Positions 27,182 through 37,336 of a stretch of DNA of 64,000 nucleotides are shown here, piece after piece; the first letter of the stretch is position 1; each line of letters begins with the position of its first letter. This DNA comes from Lachnospiraceae bacterium (GTDB lineage Bacteria > Bacillota > Clostridia > Lachnospirales > Lachnospiraceae), in the NCBI GenBank assembly GCA_024698715.1, contig JAILRA010000075.1, positions 1 through 64,000 of the forward strand. Reading direction: 5' to 3'. The notes below the pieces were generated by a model. It saw nothing but the letters and a program-made list of their open reading frames with translations, was not told the DNA's origin and searched no databases. The translations under genes were made by a program, and so were the position numbers.

Positions 27182-27210
27182 AGAGTATCATTTTAGGGGA
27201 ATAGTATCAT

Positions 27211-30009
27211 ATGGAATTGGAGCAGGAAAAAAAGCCTACCGGTTATAAAAAAATCAGATATTTTCTGATAGTTGAAAATATACTCATTGTTCTTGCATTT
27301 CTTCTCTTTGCGGTCGGAGTATATTATATTTTCACATTCTCAAGTTTTACTTGGTTTGCCGTTGCATACTTTATTTTAGGCGGCGCATTCTTTTTGTTCG
27401 GCGTTACCATTGCATTTAAAATGGTCAAGGCCTTTCAACGTGACGATTTACCCGTATTTTCCAATATGACCGAATCCGAAGATGTCGATCCCGAAACAGG
27501 ATTGCCTTATTTTGATTCTTTTACGACCGAAGCCGAATCACAGCTGACTTTGTCCATGTCGGATGTTTACCTTGCGACTTTCGAGATTGAAGGTCTTGAG
27601 CATTTAAGACATTTTGTAGGATATCAGAAAGCTGCCGACACCATGGCCGAGATCGGTTCCATCCTCAAAATGTACAAGAAGAGAATGGGTGATCGTTATG
27701 TCACACTCGGATGCAAGTCGGGTCATGAATTTGTTGTCATGACAAATGAGGTCGATTCAAAAGACATTCAGAGATATCTTCATGAAATTATGAATGAAAT
27801 CAATGAAATTCTGTTAAGACTTCCGACTACGGAAAACTTCAGTGTTTACTGCGGATATTCTTCGTCGACTCAGGGCAAAATGATTGAAGATATGATTCAG
27901 TTCACTAATTTTGCCGTAATGGAAGCGGCAATGTTCAAAAAGAGTGAACCGCATTATTTCTCTCAGGATGCATACAGACGTCAGGAAACAGAATACATCA
28001 AAGACGATAAAATCAGAAAGATCCTCGACGGAAACGAGCTTCAGTACAATTTCCAGCCCATTGTTTCTGCAAAGACCGGAAAGATTTATGCATATGAAGC
28101 TTTGATGCGTACCAATAAAGAAATAGGTTTTTCACCGACCGATGTTCTTGAACTTGCCGAACGTCAGGACAGACTTTACGAAGTCGAGCATTATACATTC
28201 TACAATGTTGTGAAGATTATGCATGAGAATTCATCAATCTTCGAAAACCGCAAGCTTTTTATCAATTCTATTCCGACGGTTATAATCAAAGAAGATGAAT
28301 TTAACGAACTGTATGCCCAGTATAAAGACGTGATGAAGAATCTCGTTATTGAGATTACCGAAAACGGAATGCAATCCGAAGCATCGTGCGAGACTGTACA
28401 TAAATACATGAAAAAATCCGGCTGCGAACTTGCACTCGATGATTACGGTACCGGTTATTCGAATGCTTCGACATTGCTTAACAATTCACCTCATTATCTT
28501 AAGGTCGATCATTCACTTATCATGGGTATTGATACCGACTCCAAGAAACAGCAGCTGGTGAGCAATGTAATCTCATTCGGTAACAATCACGGTATGAAAA
28601 TACTTGCAGAAGGTGTTGAGACCGCCGATGAACTTCAGATGGTCATTCAGCTCGGATGTCATCTTATACAGGGCTTTTATACCGCACGTCCCGCAAAGAT
28701 AATTGCAGATACTATTCCGGCGGAAGTTGAAGAAGAAATCATGGCGATCAATCTTAAACTTGCCAAGCTTGCTCTTGAGAACAAATCTTATACACCGAGC
28801 AATTTCGAAACGATTTCGCTTATCAATCTTGCTCTTGATTTTTATTCTCAGATTATCATCGAGCAGCCTTCGGTTAATCTCGTCGGTATGAAGAGCAAAA
28901 AAGAAGTTAATATGTCAATTAAGATTCCCGACAATATTGAGACGGTTATAAATCTTAAGGATGTCAATATCCGAGGCAGGGATAATCCCGTCATCGAGAT
29001 TGGTGAGAATTCATTTGTAACTCTTGTTCTTGAAGGAAACAATATTTTCTCATATGAGGGTATCAAGGTTCCCACAACATCAAGACTCAATATTCAGGGT
29101 AAAGGAAATCTTACCATACGTGTGGATCACAACAACGGTATCGGTATCGGTTCCGGTTCTGATGAAAAGATACCTTACGGCGATATCTGCTTTGAAGGAA
29201 GCGGAACGCTTCGTATCGAAGCCAACTCCGATCAGGCGTTTGCCATCGGCGGATATCTGGCAGATGAGAATTCGAGGATCAAGATCGATTCCGGTAATCT
29301 TGAGATCATCGTTAACGGTTCCAAGACGGTTGGTCTCGGTTCCATGAAGGGATTCACTCATATTACGGTAAATCAGTCGCATGTGGCTATTTCCTCAATG
29401 GGTGCGGATGCCATCGGTATCGGTTCCATGGAAGGTAAAGTAGATATCAATATCAGTGCGGATGTTGAAATGGATGCTTCGGGAAGCAGGGCAACGGGTA
29501 TCGGTGTTCTCCAGTACGGCAAGGGAAGCATACATGTTCATTCCGGATTCGTATCCTGCAATGTTCATTCGATGAGCGGTATGGGTATCGGTTCGCTTGA
29601 CGGCGATATGGATATCCGAAGCAGTGCCGAACAGATATTTATTTATGTCGAAGGTTCTGAAGTCGGAGGCATCGGAACATATCACGGATACGGTATCACC
29701 AGGATACAGAACGGTGTTCATAAAGTTGTACTGCTTGCGGCCAATCCCGTTTCGATGGGCGGTTCAAAAGGCAGACTTGAGATCTCCGGCGGAAATATAT
29801 ACGCAGATCTTTCCAATTCACCCGATCCAGTCAACCAGTTCGATGTACCCGTATTCAAGAAAGAAGTTACCGGCATTGAACTTTATTCCAAGAAGATCGA
29901 GACCGAAGAAGGTTCGTATCAGTATATGGCATCGGCTTCGAAGCTTTTCGACAATATCTTTGTATACATTCCGAAGTATTGCAACGAGCTTGAGCCCAAT
30001 GTGATCTGA
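27211..30009 (+). CDS. Membrane degenerate-GGDEF/EAL protein with C-terminal glycine-repeat beta-helix
   Basis: 932 residues. Two helices (about 15-40 and 48-72) form a membrane hairpin, leaving both ends in the cytoplasm. A GGDEF-like domain (about 95-260) has S170-G-H-E-F in place of GGDEF, so it should not make c-di-GMP. The EAL domain (about 265-510) keeps the residues needed for hydrolysis: E296 in 'YEALMR', Asn in 'FINS', Glu in 'EITENG', 'LDDYGTGYS', Lys in 'LKVDHS', 'AEGVE' and Gln in 'IQGFYTARP'. The tail (about 560-880) holds some eight ~28-residue repeats ending G-[IL]-G-[SGVT] ('GIGIGSG', 'AFAIGG', 'TVGLGS', 'AIGIGS', 'GMGIGS', 'VGGIGT'), like beta-helices of surface adhesins. It has its own promoter and terminator. 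Confidence 0.85.
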   Translation: MELEQEKKPTGYKKIRYFLIVENILIVLAFLLFAVGVYYIFTFSSFTWFAVAYFILGGAFFLFGVTIAFKMVKAFQRDDLPVFSNMTESEDVDPETGLPYFDSFTTEAESQLTLSMSDVYLATFEIEGLEHLRHFVGYQKAADTMAEIGSILKMYKKRMGDRYVTLGCKSGHEFVVMTNEVDSKDIQRYLHEIMNEINEILLRLPTTENFSVYCGYSSSTQGKMIEDMIQFTNFAVMEAAMFKKSEPHYFSQDAYRRQETEYIKDDKIRKILDGNELQYNFQPIVSAKTGKIYAYEALMRTNKEIGFSPTDVLELAERQDRLYEVEHYTFYNVVKIMHENSSIFENRKLFINSIPTVIIKEDEFNELYAQYKDVMKNLVIEITENGMQSEASCETVHKYMKKSGCELALDDYGTGYSNASTLLNNSPHYLKVDHSLIMGIDTDSKKQQLVSNVISFGNNHGMKILAEGVETADELQMVIQLGCHLIQGFYTARPAKIIADTIPAEVEEEIMAINLKLAKLALENKSYTPSNFETISLINLALDFYSQIIIEQPSVNLVGMKSKKEVNMSIKIPDNIETVINLKDVNIRGRDNPVIEIGENSFVTLVLEGNNIFSYEGIKVPTTSRLNIQGKGNLTIRVDHNNGIGIGSGSDEKIPYGDICFEGSGTLRIEANSDQAFAIGGYLADENSRIKIDSGNLEIIVNGSKTVGLGSMKGFTHITVNQSHVAISSMGADAIGIGSMEGKVDINISADVEMDASGSRATGIGVLQYGKGSIHVHSGFVSCNVHSMSGMGIGSLDGDMDIRSSAEQIFIYVEGSEVGGIGTYHGYGITRIQNGVHKVVLLAANPVSMGGSKGRLEISGGNIYADLSNSPDPVNQFDVPVFKKEVTGIELYSKKIETEEGSYQYMASASKLFDNIFVYIPKYCNELEPNVI

Positions 30010-30039
30010 GATTAATAAGTTTTAAAATATATTTAATAA

Positions 30040-30072
30040 AAGACGGAGAGAGTAATATCTCTCCGCTTTTTG
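30040..30072 (+). terminator. Intrinsic terminator after the EAL/beta-helix gene
   Basis: Stem CGGAGAGA / TCTCTCCG, loop GTAATA, then CTTTTTT. It ends just ahead of the GAAGGAG ribosome binding site of the peptidase gene. Confidence 0.85.
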
Positions 30073-30087
30073 AAGGAGAAAGATTTA

Positions 30088-33000
30088 ATGAAGATAGAAG
30101 ACTTAAAAGCCTACGAAATAGAAGAGCACAGATTCCTTAACGACATCAATACGGATTCTTATCTTTTAAGACATAAGAAAACCGGCGCCAGAGTTGTAAT
30201 TATGCCGAATGATGAAGAAAACAAAGTGTTCTATATCGGATTCAGAACTCCTCCCAAGGACTCTACGGGTGTGGCTCATATAGTAGAACATACCGTGCTC
30301 TGCGGTTCTGACAAATATCCTATTAAGGATCCTTTTGTCGAACTCTGCAAGGGAAGTCTAAATACATTTCTCAATGCTATGACATATCCCGACAAAACTG
30401 TTTATCCCGTAGCGAGCTGCAACGATTTTGATTTTAAGAATCTTATGGATGTTTATCTTGATGCCGTATTCCATCCGAATATCTACAAGGAAGAGAAGAT
30501 ATTCAGACAGGAAGGCTGGAGATACGAGATGCAAAATGCCGATGACGACCTTAATATCAACGGTGTCGTTTATTCGGAAATGAAGGGCGTTTTCTCGGAT
30601 CCCGACGATATAGTCGACAGACAGATAATGAACGCCGTATTCCCGTATACTCCCTATGGCGTTGAATCCGGCGGCGATCCCGATGTCATACCAGAACTGA
30701 CTTATGAGGGATTCCTTGATTTTCACAGAAAATACTATCATCCTTCAAACAGTTATATCTTTCTTTACGGAAACTGTGATATGGCTGAAAGACTGGATTA
30801 TATCGACAGCGAGTATCTTTCGAAATATGAAAAGATCGAAGTTGATTCCGAGATAATCTCTCAGGAAGCATTCGACAGTATGCATGAATGCACCATAGAA
30901 TATCCCATTACAGATAATGAGGATGAAAAAAACAATACTTATCTTAATCTGACATTCTGTCACGGGGATTACAATGATAAGGAAATGCCCATCGTTTTAA
31001 GAGCGTTTGAATATGCGTTCAGCGGAAATCCGGCTGCACCTTTGAGAAAAGCGCTTCTTAATGCAGGAATAGGCGACGAGGTATTTGCGTCAAGCGACTG
31101 TTCGATCAAACAGAATCTTTTCGAATTTTATGCCAAGGGAGCCAATCCTGAAGATAAAGATGATTTTATCAGGATCATCTTTGAGGAATTTGACAGGGTA
31201 TTAAAGGAAGGCTTTGACAAAAATACTCTTCTGGCATTTCTTACAAGAGAAGAATTCAAGTATCGTGAGGCTGATTTCGGAAGATATCCCAAGGGACTAA
31301 CATACGGCCTGGACCTTCTTGATTCATGGCTTTACGATGACACCAAAGCTTTTTATCATGTTGAATGCCTCGATACTTACAAGTTTTTAAAAGAAGCCGT
31401 AAATACGGACTATTATGAAAAAATTCTGAAGGAATTTTTTATCGATAACAAACATTCCGTATTTTGCATGGGTGTTCCCGTAAAAGGTCTGACAGGCAAA
31501 AAGGATAACGAACTGAAGGAAATGCTTGCCAAAAAGAAGGCGGGACTCTCAAAAGAGGAAAAAGATAAAATAGTCAAGGATACCGAAGATCTTAAGATAT
31601 ATCAGGAGTCGGAAGACAAAAAAGAAGACCTTGAAAAGATCAAGCTTCTCTCTGTTTCGGATATCAGAAAGAACATAAGGAAAAATACGAATGAAACAAC
31701 CGTACTTAACGGTATAAAGTTCCTTAGACAGGATATTAAAACATCGGGTATAGCTTACCTTTCAATGTTCTTTAACATAAACAACATTCCGCTTGAACAT
31801 CTGAGATTCATACCCATCTTAACAAACATGCTCGGAAGACTGGATACCAATAAGCGCTCTTACGGTGACATTTCAAATGATATCAAACTGTATTCCGGCG
31901 GAATGAATATGACTATAAGCAACATCAGGCATTTCGAGACACGCGAGATCACTTCGTTTTTTGAGATCAATTCCAAATTTCTTTACGAAAATTCGGATAA
32001 GGTTTTTGAGATCATTACCGAGGTGATAAAAGAGAGTGTTTTCGACGATAAGGAAAAGGTTAAGGAATACTTAAGCGAACTGCGTTCACAGGCTGACAGC
32101 GCGATGGTGGATTCTCCTCATACGGTGGCACTGACAAGAGCGGGATCATATTTTGACGAGCTTATGAGATTAAACGACATAACAGCGGGACTCGAATCCG
32201 TCAGACTTATCCGTGAACTTGATGAGGACGAAAACGGTACAGACAGGATCATCAGTGAATTTAAAATACTGATGCCGATGATATTCAGAAAAGAGAATCT
32301 CACAATCAGCCTAATTTCGCCCAAAGAAAAACAGGATTTGCTTAATGACGAACTTGTGAGATTCAGCGAAGATCTATATACCTGTGATGTGATCAAAGAA
32401 AGATCAAAGATCACGCTCAATGATGGAAATGAAGGATTCATATTCCCGGGACAGGTTCAGTATGTGGCTTTATGCGGCGAATATAATTCGTTTGGATACA
32501 GTATGAAAGGAGCCTTTAATGTACTGAAAACGATCCTGGGTTATGATTATCTCTGGAACAATGTCAGGGTTAAAGGAGGAGCTTACGGATGTTTCTCGTC
32601 ATTTTCGGTTGCCGGTTTATGTTCCATAGTTTCGTTCAGGGATCCGCATATCAAAAATACTCTTGAAGTTTACAGAGGTCTTTCGAAATATCTTCGTGAT
32701 TTCGAATGCAGTGACAGACAGATGAATCAGTATATAATAGGTGCAATTGCGGAAGCCGATGTCCCGAAGACCGCTTCAATAGAGGGACGAATGGACTGCT
32801 ATTATTACATGAGCGGAATAAAAGAAGAGTACCGTCAGAAAATGAGAGACGAAGTTCTCGGCTGCAAATGTGAAGACATCAGGGCGCTTGCGGATTATAT
32901 TGAGGCCGCGTTCAGCAAAGAACATTACTGTGTTGTAGGCTCGGATGAAAAAATAAAAGAAAATGAAGATCTTTTTGATAAAGTTTTATATCTTATTTAA
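30088..33000 (+). CDS. M16C zinc metallopeptidase (presequence protease/insulinase family)
   Basis: About 970 residues, the length of a two-half M16C clamshell protease. The inverted zinc motif is H64-I-V-E67-H68 in 'AHIVEHTVLCGS', and further conserved text is 'YPDKTVYPVAS' and 'GVVYSEMKGVFSDP'. The C-terminal half keeps 'GGAYGCFSSFS' and 'YKE/YRGLSKYLRDF'-type features of the non-catalytic half. No signal peptide, so it is cytoplasmic and probably degrades peptides. The start is ATG 30088 with GAAGGAG upstream; a TTG at 30070 lies in the preceding terminator. It follows a terminator and stands alone. Confidence 0.93.
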   Translation: MKIEDLKAYEIEEHRFLNDINTDSYLLRHKKTGARVVIMPNDEENKVFYIGFRTPPKDSTGVAHIVEHTVLCGSDKYPIKDPFVELCKGSLNTFLNAMTYPDKTVYPVASCNDFDFKNLMDVYLDAVFHPNIYKEEKIFRQEGWRYEMQNADDDLNINGVVYSEMKGVFSDPDDIVDRQIMNAVFPYTPYGVESGGDPDVIPELTYEGFLDFHRKYYHPSNSYIFLYGNCDMAERLDYIDSEYLSKYEKIEVDSEIISQEAFDSMHECTIEYPITDNEDEKNNTYLNLTFCHGDYNDKEMPIVLRAFEYAFSGNPAAPLRKALLNAGIGDEVFASSDCSIKQNLFEFYAKGANPEDKDDFIRIIFEEFDRVLKEGFDKNTLLAFLTREEFKYREADFGRYPKGLTYGLDLLDSWLYDDTKAFYHVECLDTYKFLKEAVNTDYYEKILKEFFIDNKHSVFCMGVPVKGLTGKKDNELKEMLAKKKAGLSKEEKDKIVKDTEDLKIYQESEDKKEDLEKIKLLSVSDIRKNIRKNTNETTVLNGIKFLRQDIKTSGIAYLSMFFNINNIPLEHLRFIPILTNMLGRLDTNKRSYGDISNDIKLYSGGMNMTISNIRHFETREITSFFEINSKFLYENSDKVFEIITEVIKESVFDDKEKVKEYLSELRSQADSAMVDSPHTVALTRAGSYFDELMRLNDITAGLESVRLIRELDEDENGTDRIISEFKILMPMIFRKENLTISLISPKEKQDLLNDELVRFSEDLYTCDVIKERSKITLNDGNEGFIFPGQVQYVALCGEYNSFGYSMKGAFNVLKTILGYDYLWNNVRVKGGAYGCFSSFSVAGLCSIVSFRDPHIKNTLEVYRGLSKYLRDFECSDRQMNQYIIGAIAEADVPKTASIEGRMDCYYYMSGIKEEYRQKMRDEVLGCKCEDIRALADYIEAAFSKEHYCVVGSDEKIKENEDLFDKVLYLI

Positions 33001-33105
33001 AAAACTTCCATAAATTCATTTCACAGATCCGTATATTAATCAAAAGATGAAAAACAGGTTTCGAAAAGAAACATATGTGACATATCATTAAGGAGGAACG
33101 GAAAT

Positions 33106-34191
33106 ATGAAAAAGAAAGAATTATTTAAGAAAATATCATTTGCTATGGCGGTGATCGCATCAACCGGTATGCTCTGTGCATGCGGAAGCAACGGAGCTTC
33201 GATGTCAATGGACAGAAAAAGTGCTGACAGTGAACCTGCAGCATATTACACCGATGATGTAACGTATGCAGGTGCGGGTGATTACTATGATGAAGTCGAA
33301 AATTACGACGGAGATTTCGGAACAACAGCTGATACCGCTCCCATAAACGAAAATCAGGCAAATGCATCCGTAGCGAAAAACAGAAAGCTCATCAGAACCG
33401 TGGATATGGATATCGAAACCACCGGCTTTGATGATACAATAAGAAGTATAAAAGAGAAGATCAATGAAGTCGGCGGTTATATAGAAAGTGAGAATTCTTT
33501 TAACGGAAGCATATATAACGGCACACGCAATAATAAATATGCTACGATAACAGTCAGAGTACCCGATGACAAACTTGATGTTTTCGTAAACAATGTTTCG
33601 GGCGTGGGAAATGTTACTCAGAAGAACACATCAACACGTGACGTGACATTAAGCTATGTTGACACCGAAAGCAAAAAAGAAATGTATCTTGCAGAGCAGG
33701 AAAGTCTTCTCGCACTTCTTGAAAAAGCTGAAACGATCGAAGATATCACCTATCTTACACAGCGCCTTACAGAAGTCAGATACAATATCGAATCAATGGA
33801 ATCAACACTCAGGGTTTATGACGATCTCGTAGATTATGCAACAGTTAATCTTTCGGTTAATGAAGTAAAGGTTCTTACACCTACCGTAGTTGTTGAAAAA
33901 ACACCTGCACAGGAACTTAAAGAAGGTTTTGAGACCAGTGTTAAGGATGTACTTGTAGATACAAGATCATTCTTCATCAACCTTTTGATCAACTCTCCTT
34001 ACATCATTCGCGGTCTTATCTGCCTTGCAATACCTGCAGTTATCATATTCGTGATAATCAGAATAATAATTGCATCAAAAAGAAAGAAAGCAAAAAAGGG
34101 TGCTGAATATCTTGAATCTATAAAAAAGGAAGAAGCCGTTAAAAAAGAAAAGGCTGAACCTGAAAATAAAGAAAACACGGAAAACAAATAA
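33106..34191 (+). CDS. DUF4349 lipoprotein
   Basis: 361 residues. A lipoprotein signal ends 'GMLCAC'. A low-complexity Tyr/Asp segment follows, then the DUF4349 domain (about 90-250, 'KLIRTVDMDIETTGFDDTI', 'IKEKINEVGGYIES', 'VTLSYVDTESKK', 'YLTQRLTEVRYNIESMES') with a coiled-coil stretch, a transmembrane helix (about 300-325) and a basic/acidic tail. Function of the family is unknown. A lipid anchor plus a C-terminal helix would tether it at both ends. AAGGAGG precedes the start. The stop overlaps the era start (TAATG). Confidence 0.85.
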   Translation: MKKKELFKKISFAMAVIASTGMLCACGSNGASMSMDRKSADSEPAAYYTDDVTYAGAGDYYDEVENYDGDFGTTADTAPINENQANASVAKNRKLIRTVDMDIETTGFDDTIRSIKEKINEVGGYIESENSFNGSIYNGTRNNKYATITVRVPDDKLDVFVNNVSGVGNVTQKNTSTRDVTLSYVDTESKKEMYLAEQESLLALLEKAETIEDITYLTQRLTEVRYNIESMESTLRVYDDLVDYATVNLSVNEVKVLTPTVVVEKTPAQELKEGFETSVKDVLVDTRSFFINLLINSPYIIRGLICLAIPAVIIFVIIRIIIASKRKKAKKGAEYLESIKKEEAVKKEKAEPENKENTENK

Positions 34192-35102
34192 TGGATAAAA
34201 AAACAAGATCGGGATTTGTTTCGATAATAGGTCGCCCTAATGTCGGGAAAAGTACTCTGATGAACAAGATCATCGGACAGAAGATAGCCATCACATCGAG
34301 CAAACCTCAGACAACCAGAACAAGAATCTCAACTGTCTATACCAAAGACAATGTACAAATGATATTTGTCGACACACCGGGACTTCATAAAGCGAAGAAC
34401 AAACTCGGCGAGAACATGGTATCGACGGCGAAAAGAACATTTAACGAATCGGATGTCTGCCTCTATCTGGCTGAGGCAGACACCTTTATAGGAGAGCAGG
34501 ATGAAAACATCCTGTCTCTTTTGCGTACTGTGAGCATACCGGTGATCCTTGTCATCAACAAAACCGACAAAGTTGACAAGGCAAAAGTTTTTGAAGTCAT
34601 CGATGTATTTTCAAAAGCTTATGATTTTGACGAGATAGTTCCTTTATCAGCCAAAACCGGAAGGAATATCGATACGCTTCTTGAAGTGCTGGCCAAATAC
34701 ATTCCCGAAGGACCTTTTTATTATGACCCCGAAACGCTTACGGATCAGCCCGAGAGACAGATAGTATCCGAGATCATAAGGGAAAAATGTCTCAGATGCC
34801 TCGGCGACGAAATTCCTCACGGTATCGCGGTTACCATAGAAACAATGAAGTTTTCGAAAGGGATCGTTAATATCGAAGCAAGCATAATCTGCGAACGGGA
34901 TTCCCATAAAGGAATGATCATCGGCAAAGGTGCTTCAAAGATAAAAGAAATAGGTACCAAATCCAGGATCGACATTGAAAAGATGCTGGATAAAAAAGTC
35001 AATCTGAAACTCTTCGTAAAAACTAAGGAAAACTGGAGGGATTCGGATTATCTTTTAAGGAATTTCGGACTTTCAAACGAAGAGTTAAACAAAGATGAGT
35101 AA
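34191..35102 (+). CDS. era: GTPase Era
   Basis: 303 residues. An essential GTPase that binds 16S rRNA and supports 30S maturation. G1 'GRPNVGKST' (about 12-20), G3 'DTPG', G4 'NKTD' and a C-terminal KH domain with 'GMIIGKGASKIKEIG' (about 240-255). It overlaps DUF4349 by one base and recO by eight bases. Confidence 0.97.
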   Translation: MDKKTRSGFVSIIGRPNVGKSTLMNKIIGQKIAITSSKPQTTRTRISTVYTKDNVQMIFVDTPGLHKAKNKLGENMVSTAKRTFNESDVCLYLAEADTFIGEQDENILSLLRTVSIPVILVINKTDKVDKAKVFEVIDVFSKAYDFDEIVPLSAKTGRNIDTLLEVLAKYIPEGPFYYDPETLTDQPERQIVSEIIREKCLRCLGDEIPHGIAVTIETMKFSKGIVNIEASIICERDSHKGMIIGKGASKIKEIGTKSRIDIEKMLDKKVNLKLFVKTKENWRDSDYLLRNFGLSNEELNKDE

Positions 35103-35745
35103 TCCTGTTGAGAACCTTATTTCTGTTACCGGCATGGTTTTAAAACAGGAACCGAGCGGGGAATTTGACAGAAGACTGGTCATACTGACAAAAGAAAAAG
35201 GAAAAATATCGGTATTCGCAAAAGGAGCGAGAAGACAAAATTCCATCCTGGCTGCCTGCACCAATCCTTTTGCTTTCGGAAGATTCACTCTTTTCGTCGG
35301 AAGAAGTGCCTATTCGTTAAGAGAGGCTTTTATAGACAATTATTTCGAGAGTATGAGAAGCGATGTCCGTATGGCTTTTTACGGAATGTACTTTCTTGAA
35401 ATCGCCGATTATTACACAAGGGAAAACAATGACGATGTCGATATGCTGAGACTTTTGTACAAAGGTGTTCAGATACTCGAAAACAGATCTTTTCATCTCG
35501 GATTCATAAGAGCCGTATTCGAACTGAAGGCTATTCAGATAAACGGAGAACTTCATCCGATAGACGAAGAGAAATACTCACCCGGAGTCGTTAAGGCCTA
35601 TAATTTTATAGTTTCTTCGAAACCGGCTAATGTTTTCGGGTTTAAACTTTCAGAAGAAAGTGAGAACGAACTTATCGAACTGGCCAAAAAGATCTCTGAA
35701 TATACTTTTGACAGAAAATTTACTTCGCTGGAATTGATCGACTGA
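35095..35745 (+). CDS. recO: DNA repair protein RecO, short form without zinc finger
   Basis: 216 residues, shorter than the usual ~240-250. The N-terminal OB fold ('TGMVLKQEPSGEFDRRLVILTKEKGKISVFAKGARR') and helical domain are present. The C-terminal C-x2-C zinc finger of many RecO proteins is missing: there is no cysteine pair after 'INGELHP'. RecO helps RecR load RecA on SSB-coated DNA. The start overlaps era by eight bases, the usual era-recO pairing in Firmicutes. Confidence 0.88.
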   Translation: MSNPVENLISVTGMVLKQEPSGEFDRRLVILTKEKGKISVFAKGARRQNSILAACTNPFAFGRFTLFVGRSAYSLREAFIDNYFESMRSDVRMAFYGMYFLEIADYYTRENNDDVDMLRLLYKGVQILENRSFHLGFIRAVFELKAIQINGELHPIDEEKYSPGVVKAYNFIVSSKPANVFGFKLSEESENELIELAKKISEYTFDRKFTSLELID

Positions 35746-35756
35746 TAATATATATT

Positions 35757-35785
35757 TTGACAAAAAAATATCATATATGTATAAT
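35757..35785 (+). promoter_or_regulatory. Consensus promoter of glyQS
   Basis: TTGACA at 35757-35762, a 17-base spacer and TATAAT at 35780-35785: a full sigma-A consensus. The leader to the start codon is about 77 bases, too short for a T-box, and none is seen. Confidence 0.85.
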
Positions 35786-35868
35786 TGTATGAAGTTTTAA
35801 GCGGTATAGAAGATTATTTTTTCGATGATCCCGCATAAGCATTAAATCCGTCATATTGGAGGTTTGAC

Positions 35869-37266
35869 ATGGAAAAATCAATGGATAAAATAGTTGCTCT
35901 TGCAAAGGGAAGAGGATTTATATATCCCGGAAGCGAGATTTACGGTGGTCTAGCAAATACCTGGGATTACGGTAACCTCGGCGTAGAGCTTAAATATAAT
36001 GTTAAAAAGGCCTGGTGGCAGAAATTCGTACAGGAAAATCCTTACAATGTCGGTGTAGACTGTGCGATCCTTATGAACCCTCAGACATGGGTTGCTTCCG
36101 GACATCTCGGTGGTTTTTCCGATCCTCTTATGGATTGTAAGCAGTGCCACGAAAGATTCAGGGCAGACAAACTTATCGAAGATTTTGCAGAAGAAAAAGG
36201 TATCACACTTCCCAAGCCCATCGATGCGTTTTCACAGGATGAGATGATGGCATTCATTAAGGATAATGCGATTTCCTGTCCTACCTGCGGTAAGCATGAT
36301 TTTACAGATATAAGACAGTTTAACCTTATGTTCAAGACATTCCAGGGTGTTACCGAAGATGCAAAGAATACCGTATATTTAAGACCTGAAACTGCACAGG
36401 GTATTTTTGTTAACTTTAAGAATGTTCAGAGAACTTCCAGAAAGAAAGTTCCTTTCGGTATCGGTCAGATAGGTAAGTCATTCAGAAACGAGATCACACC
36501 CGGAAACTTTACCTTCAGAACAAGAGAGTTCGAACAGATGGAACTTGAATTCTTCTGTAAGCCCGGCACCGACCTTGAGTGGTTCCAATACTGGAGAGGC
36601 TTCTGCCGTGACTGGTTATTAAGTCTCGGCATTAAAGAAGACGAGATGAGACTTCGTGACCATGATCCCGAAGAGCTTTGTTTCTATTCTAAAGGAACAA
36701 CAGATATCGAGTTCTTATTCCCCTTCGGTTGGGGTGAACTCTGGGGTATCGCGGACAGAACTGACTACGACCTTACCCAGCATCAGGAAGTATCCAAGCA
36801 GGATATGTCCTACTTTGATGATGAAACAAATGAGAAGTACATTCCTTACGTTGTTGAACCTTCACTCGGTTGTGACAGAGTTGTTCTTGCGTTCCTCTGT
36901 GCCGCATATGATGAAGAAAACCTCGGAACCGAAGATAAGCCCGATATGAGAACCGTTATGAGATTCCATCCGGCACTTGCTCCCGTTAAGATCGGTGTTC
37001 TTCCTTTATCAAAGAAACTAAATGAAGGTGCCGAGAAGATTTTTGCGGAACTTTCGAAGAAATACAACTGCGAATTCGACGACAGGGGAAATATCGGCAA
37101 GAGATACAGAAGACAGGACGAGATCGGTACACCTTTCTGCATCACATACGACTTTGATTCCGAAACAGATAACTGTGTAACAGTAAGATTCAGAGATTCC
37201 ATGGAACAGGAGAGAGTTGCGATAGCAGATCTCGATGCATACTTTGCAGATAAATTTACATTTTGA
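35869..37266 (+). CDS. glyS: Glycyl-tRNA synthetase (single-chain dimeric type)
   Basis: 465 residues, class II synthetase of the alpha2 (GlyQS) type. Visible are '[14 protein letters not shown]' at the N-terminus, a zinc-type insertion with 'CKQCHE' and 'CPTCGK' (about 85-145), motif 2 around '[25 protein letters not shown]', motif 3 '[13 protein letters not shown]', and a C-terminal anticodon-binding domain (about 370-465). GGAGG lies seven bases before the ATG. Driven by its own consensus promoter after recO. Confidence 0.97.
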   Translation: MEKSMDKIVALAKGRGFIYPGSEIYGGLANTWDYGNLGVELKYNVKKAWWQKFVQENPYNVGVDCAILMNPQTWVASGHLGGFSDPLMDCKQCHERFRADKLIEDFAEEKGITLPKPIDAFSQDEMMAFIKDNAISCPTCGKHDFTDIRQFNLMFKTFQGVTEDAKNTVYLRPETAQGIFVNFKNVQRTSRKKVPFGIGQIGKSFRNEITPGNFTFRTREFEQMELEFFCKPGTDLEWFQYWRGFCRDWLLSLGIKEDEMRLRDHDPEELCFYSKGTTDIEFLFPFGWGELWGIADRTDYDLTQHQEVSKQDMSYFDDETNEKYIPYVVEPSLGCDRVVLAFLCAAYDEENLGTEDKPDMRTVMRFHPALAPVKIGVLPLSKKLNEGAEKIFAELSKKYNCEFDDRGNIGKRYRRQDEIGTPFCITYDFDSETDNCVTVRFRDSMEQERVAIADLDAYFADKFTF

Positions 37267-37272
37267 TCAATT

Positions 37273-37300
37273 CCCTCATCCGGCTTCGGATGAGGGTTTG
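37273..37300 (+). terminator. Hairpin after glyS, possible terminator
   Basis: Perfect 10-bp stem CCCTCATCCG / CGGATGAGGG with loop GCTT. Only TTTG follows, so termination may be partial and let transcription continue into the lipoprotein gene. Confidence 0.55.
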
Positions 37301-37336
37301 TACGCTTATTTTACGTATTATAAGGAAAGGTAAAAA

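Noticed and set aside
27490-27990. Active diguanylate cyclase in the EAL/beta-helix protein
   Set aside because: The signature reads SGHEF instead of GGDEF.
35786-35868. T-box leader of glyQS
   Set aside because: The leader is about 77 bases with no T-box sequence or specifier stem, too short for the element.
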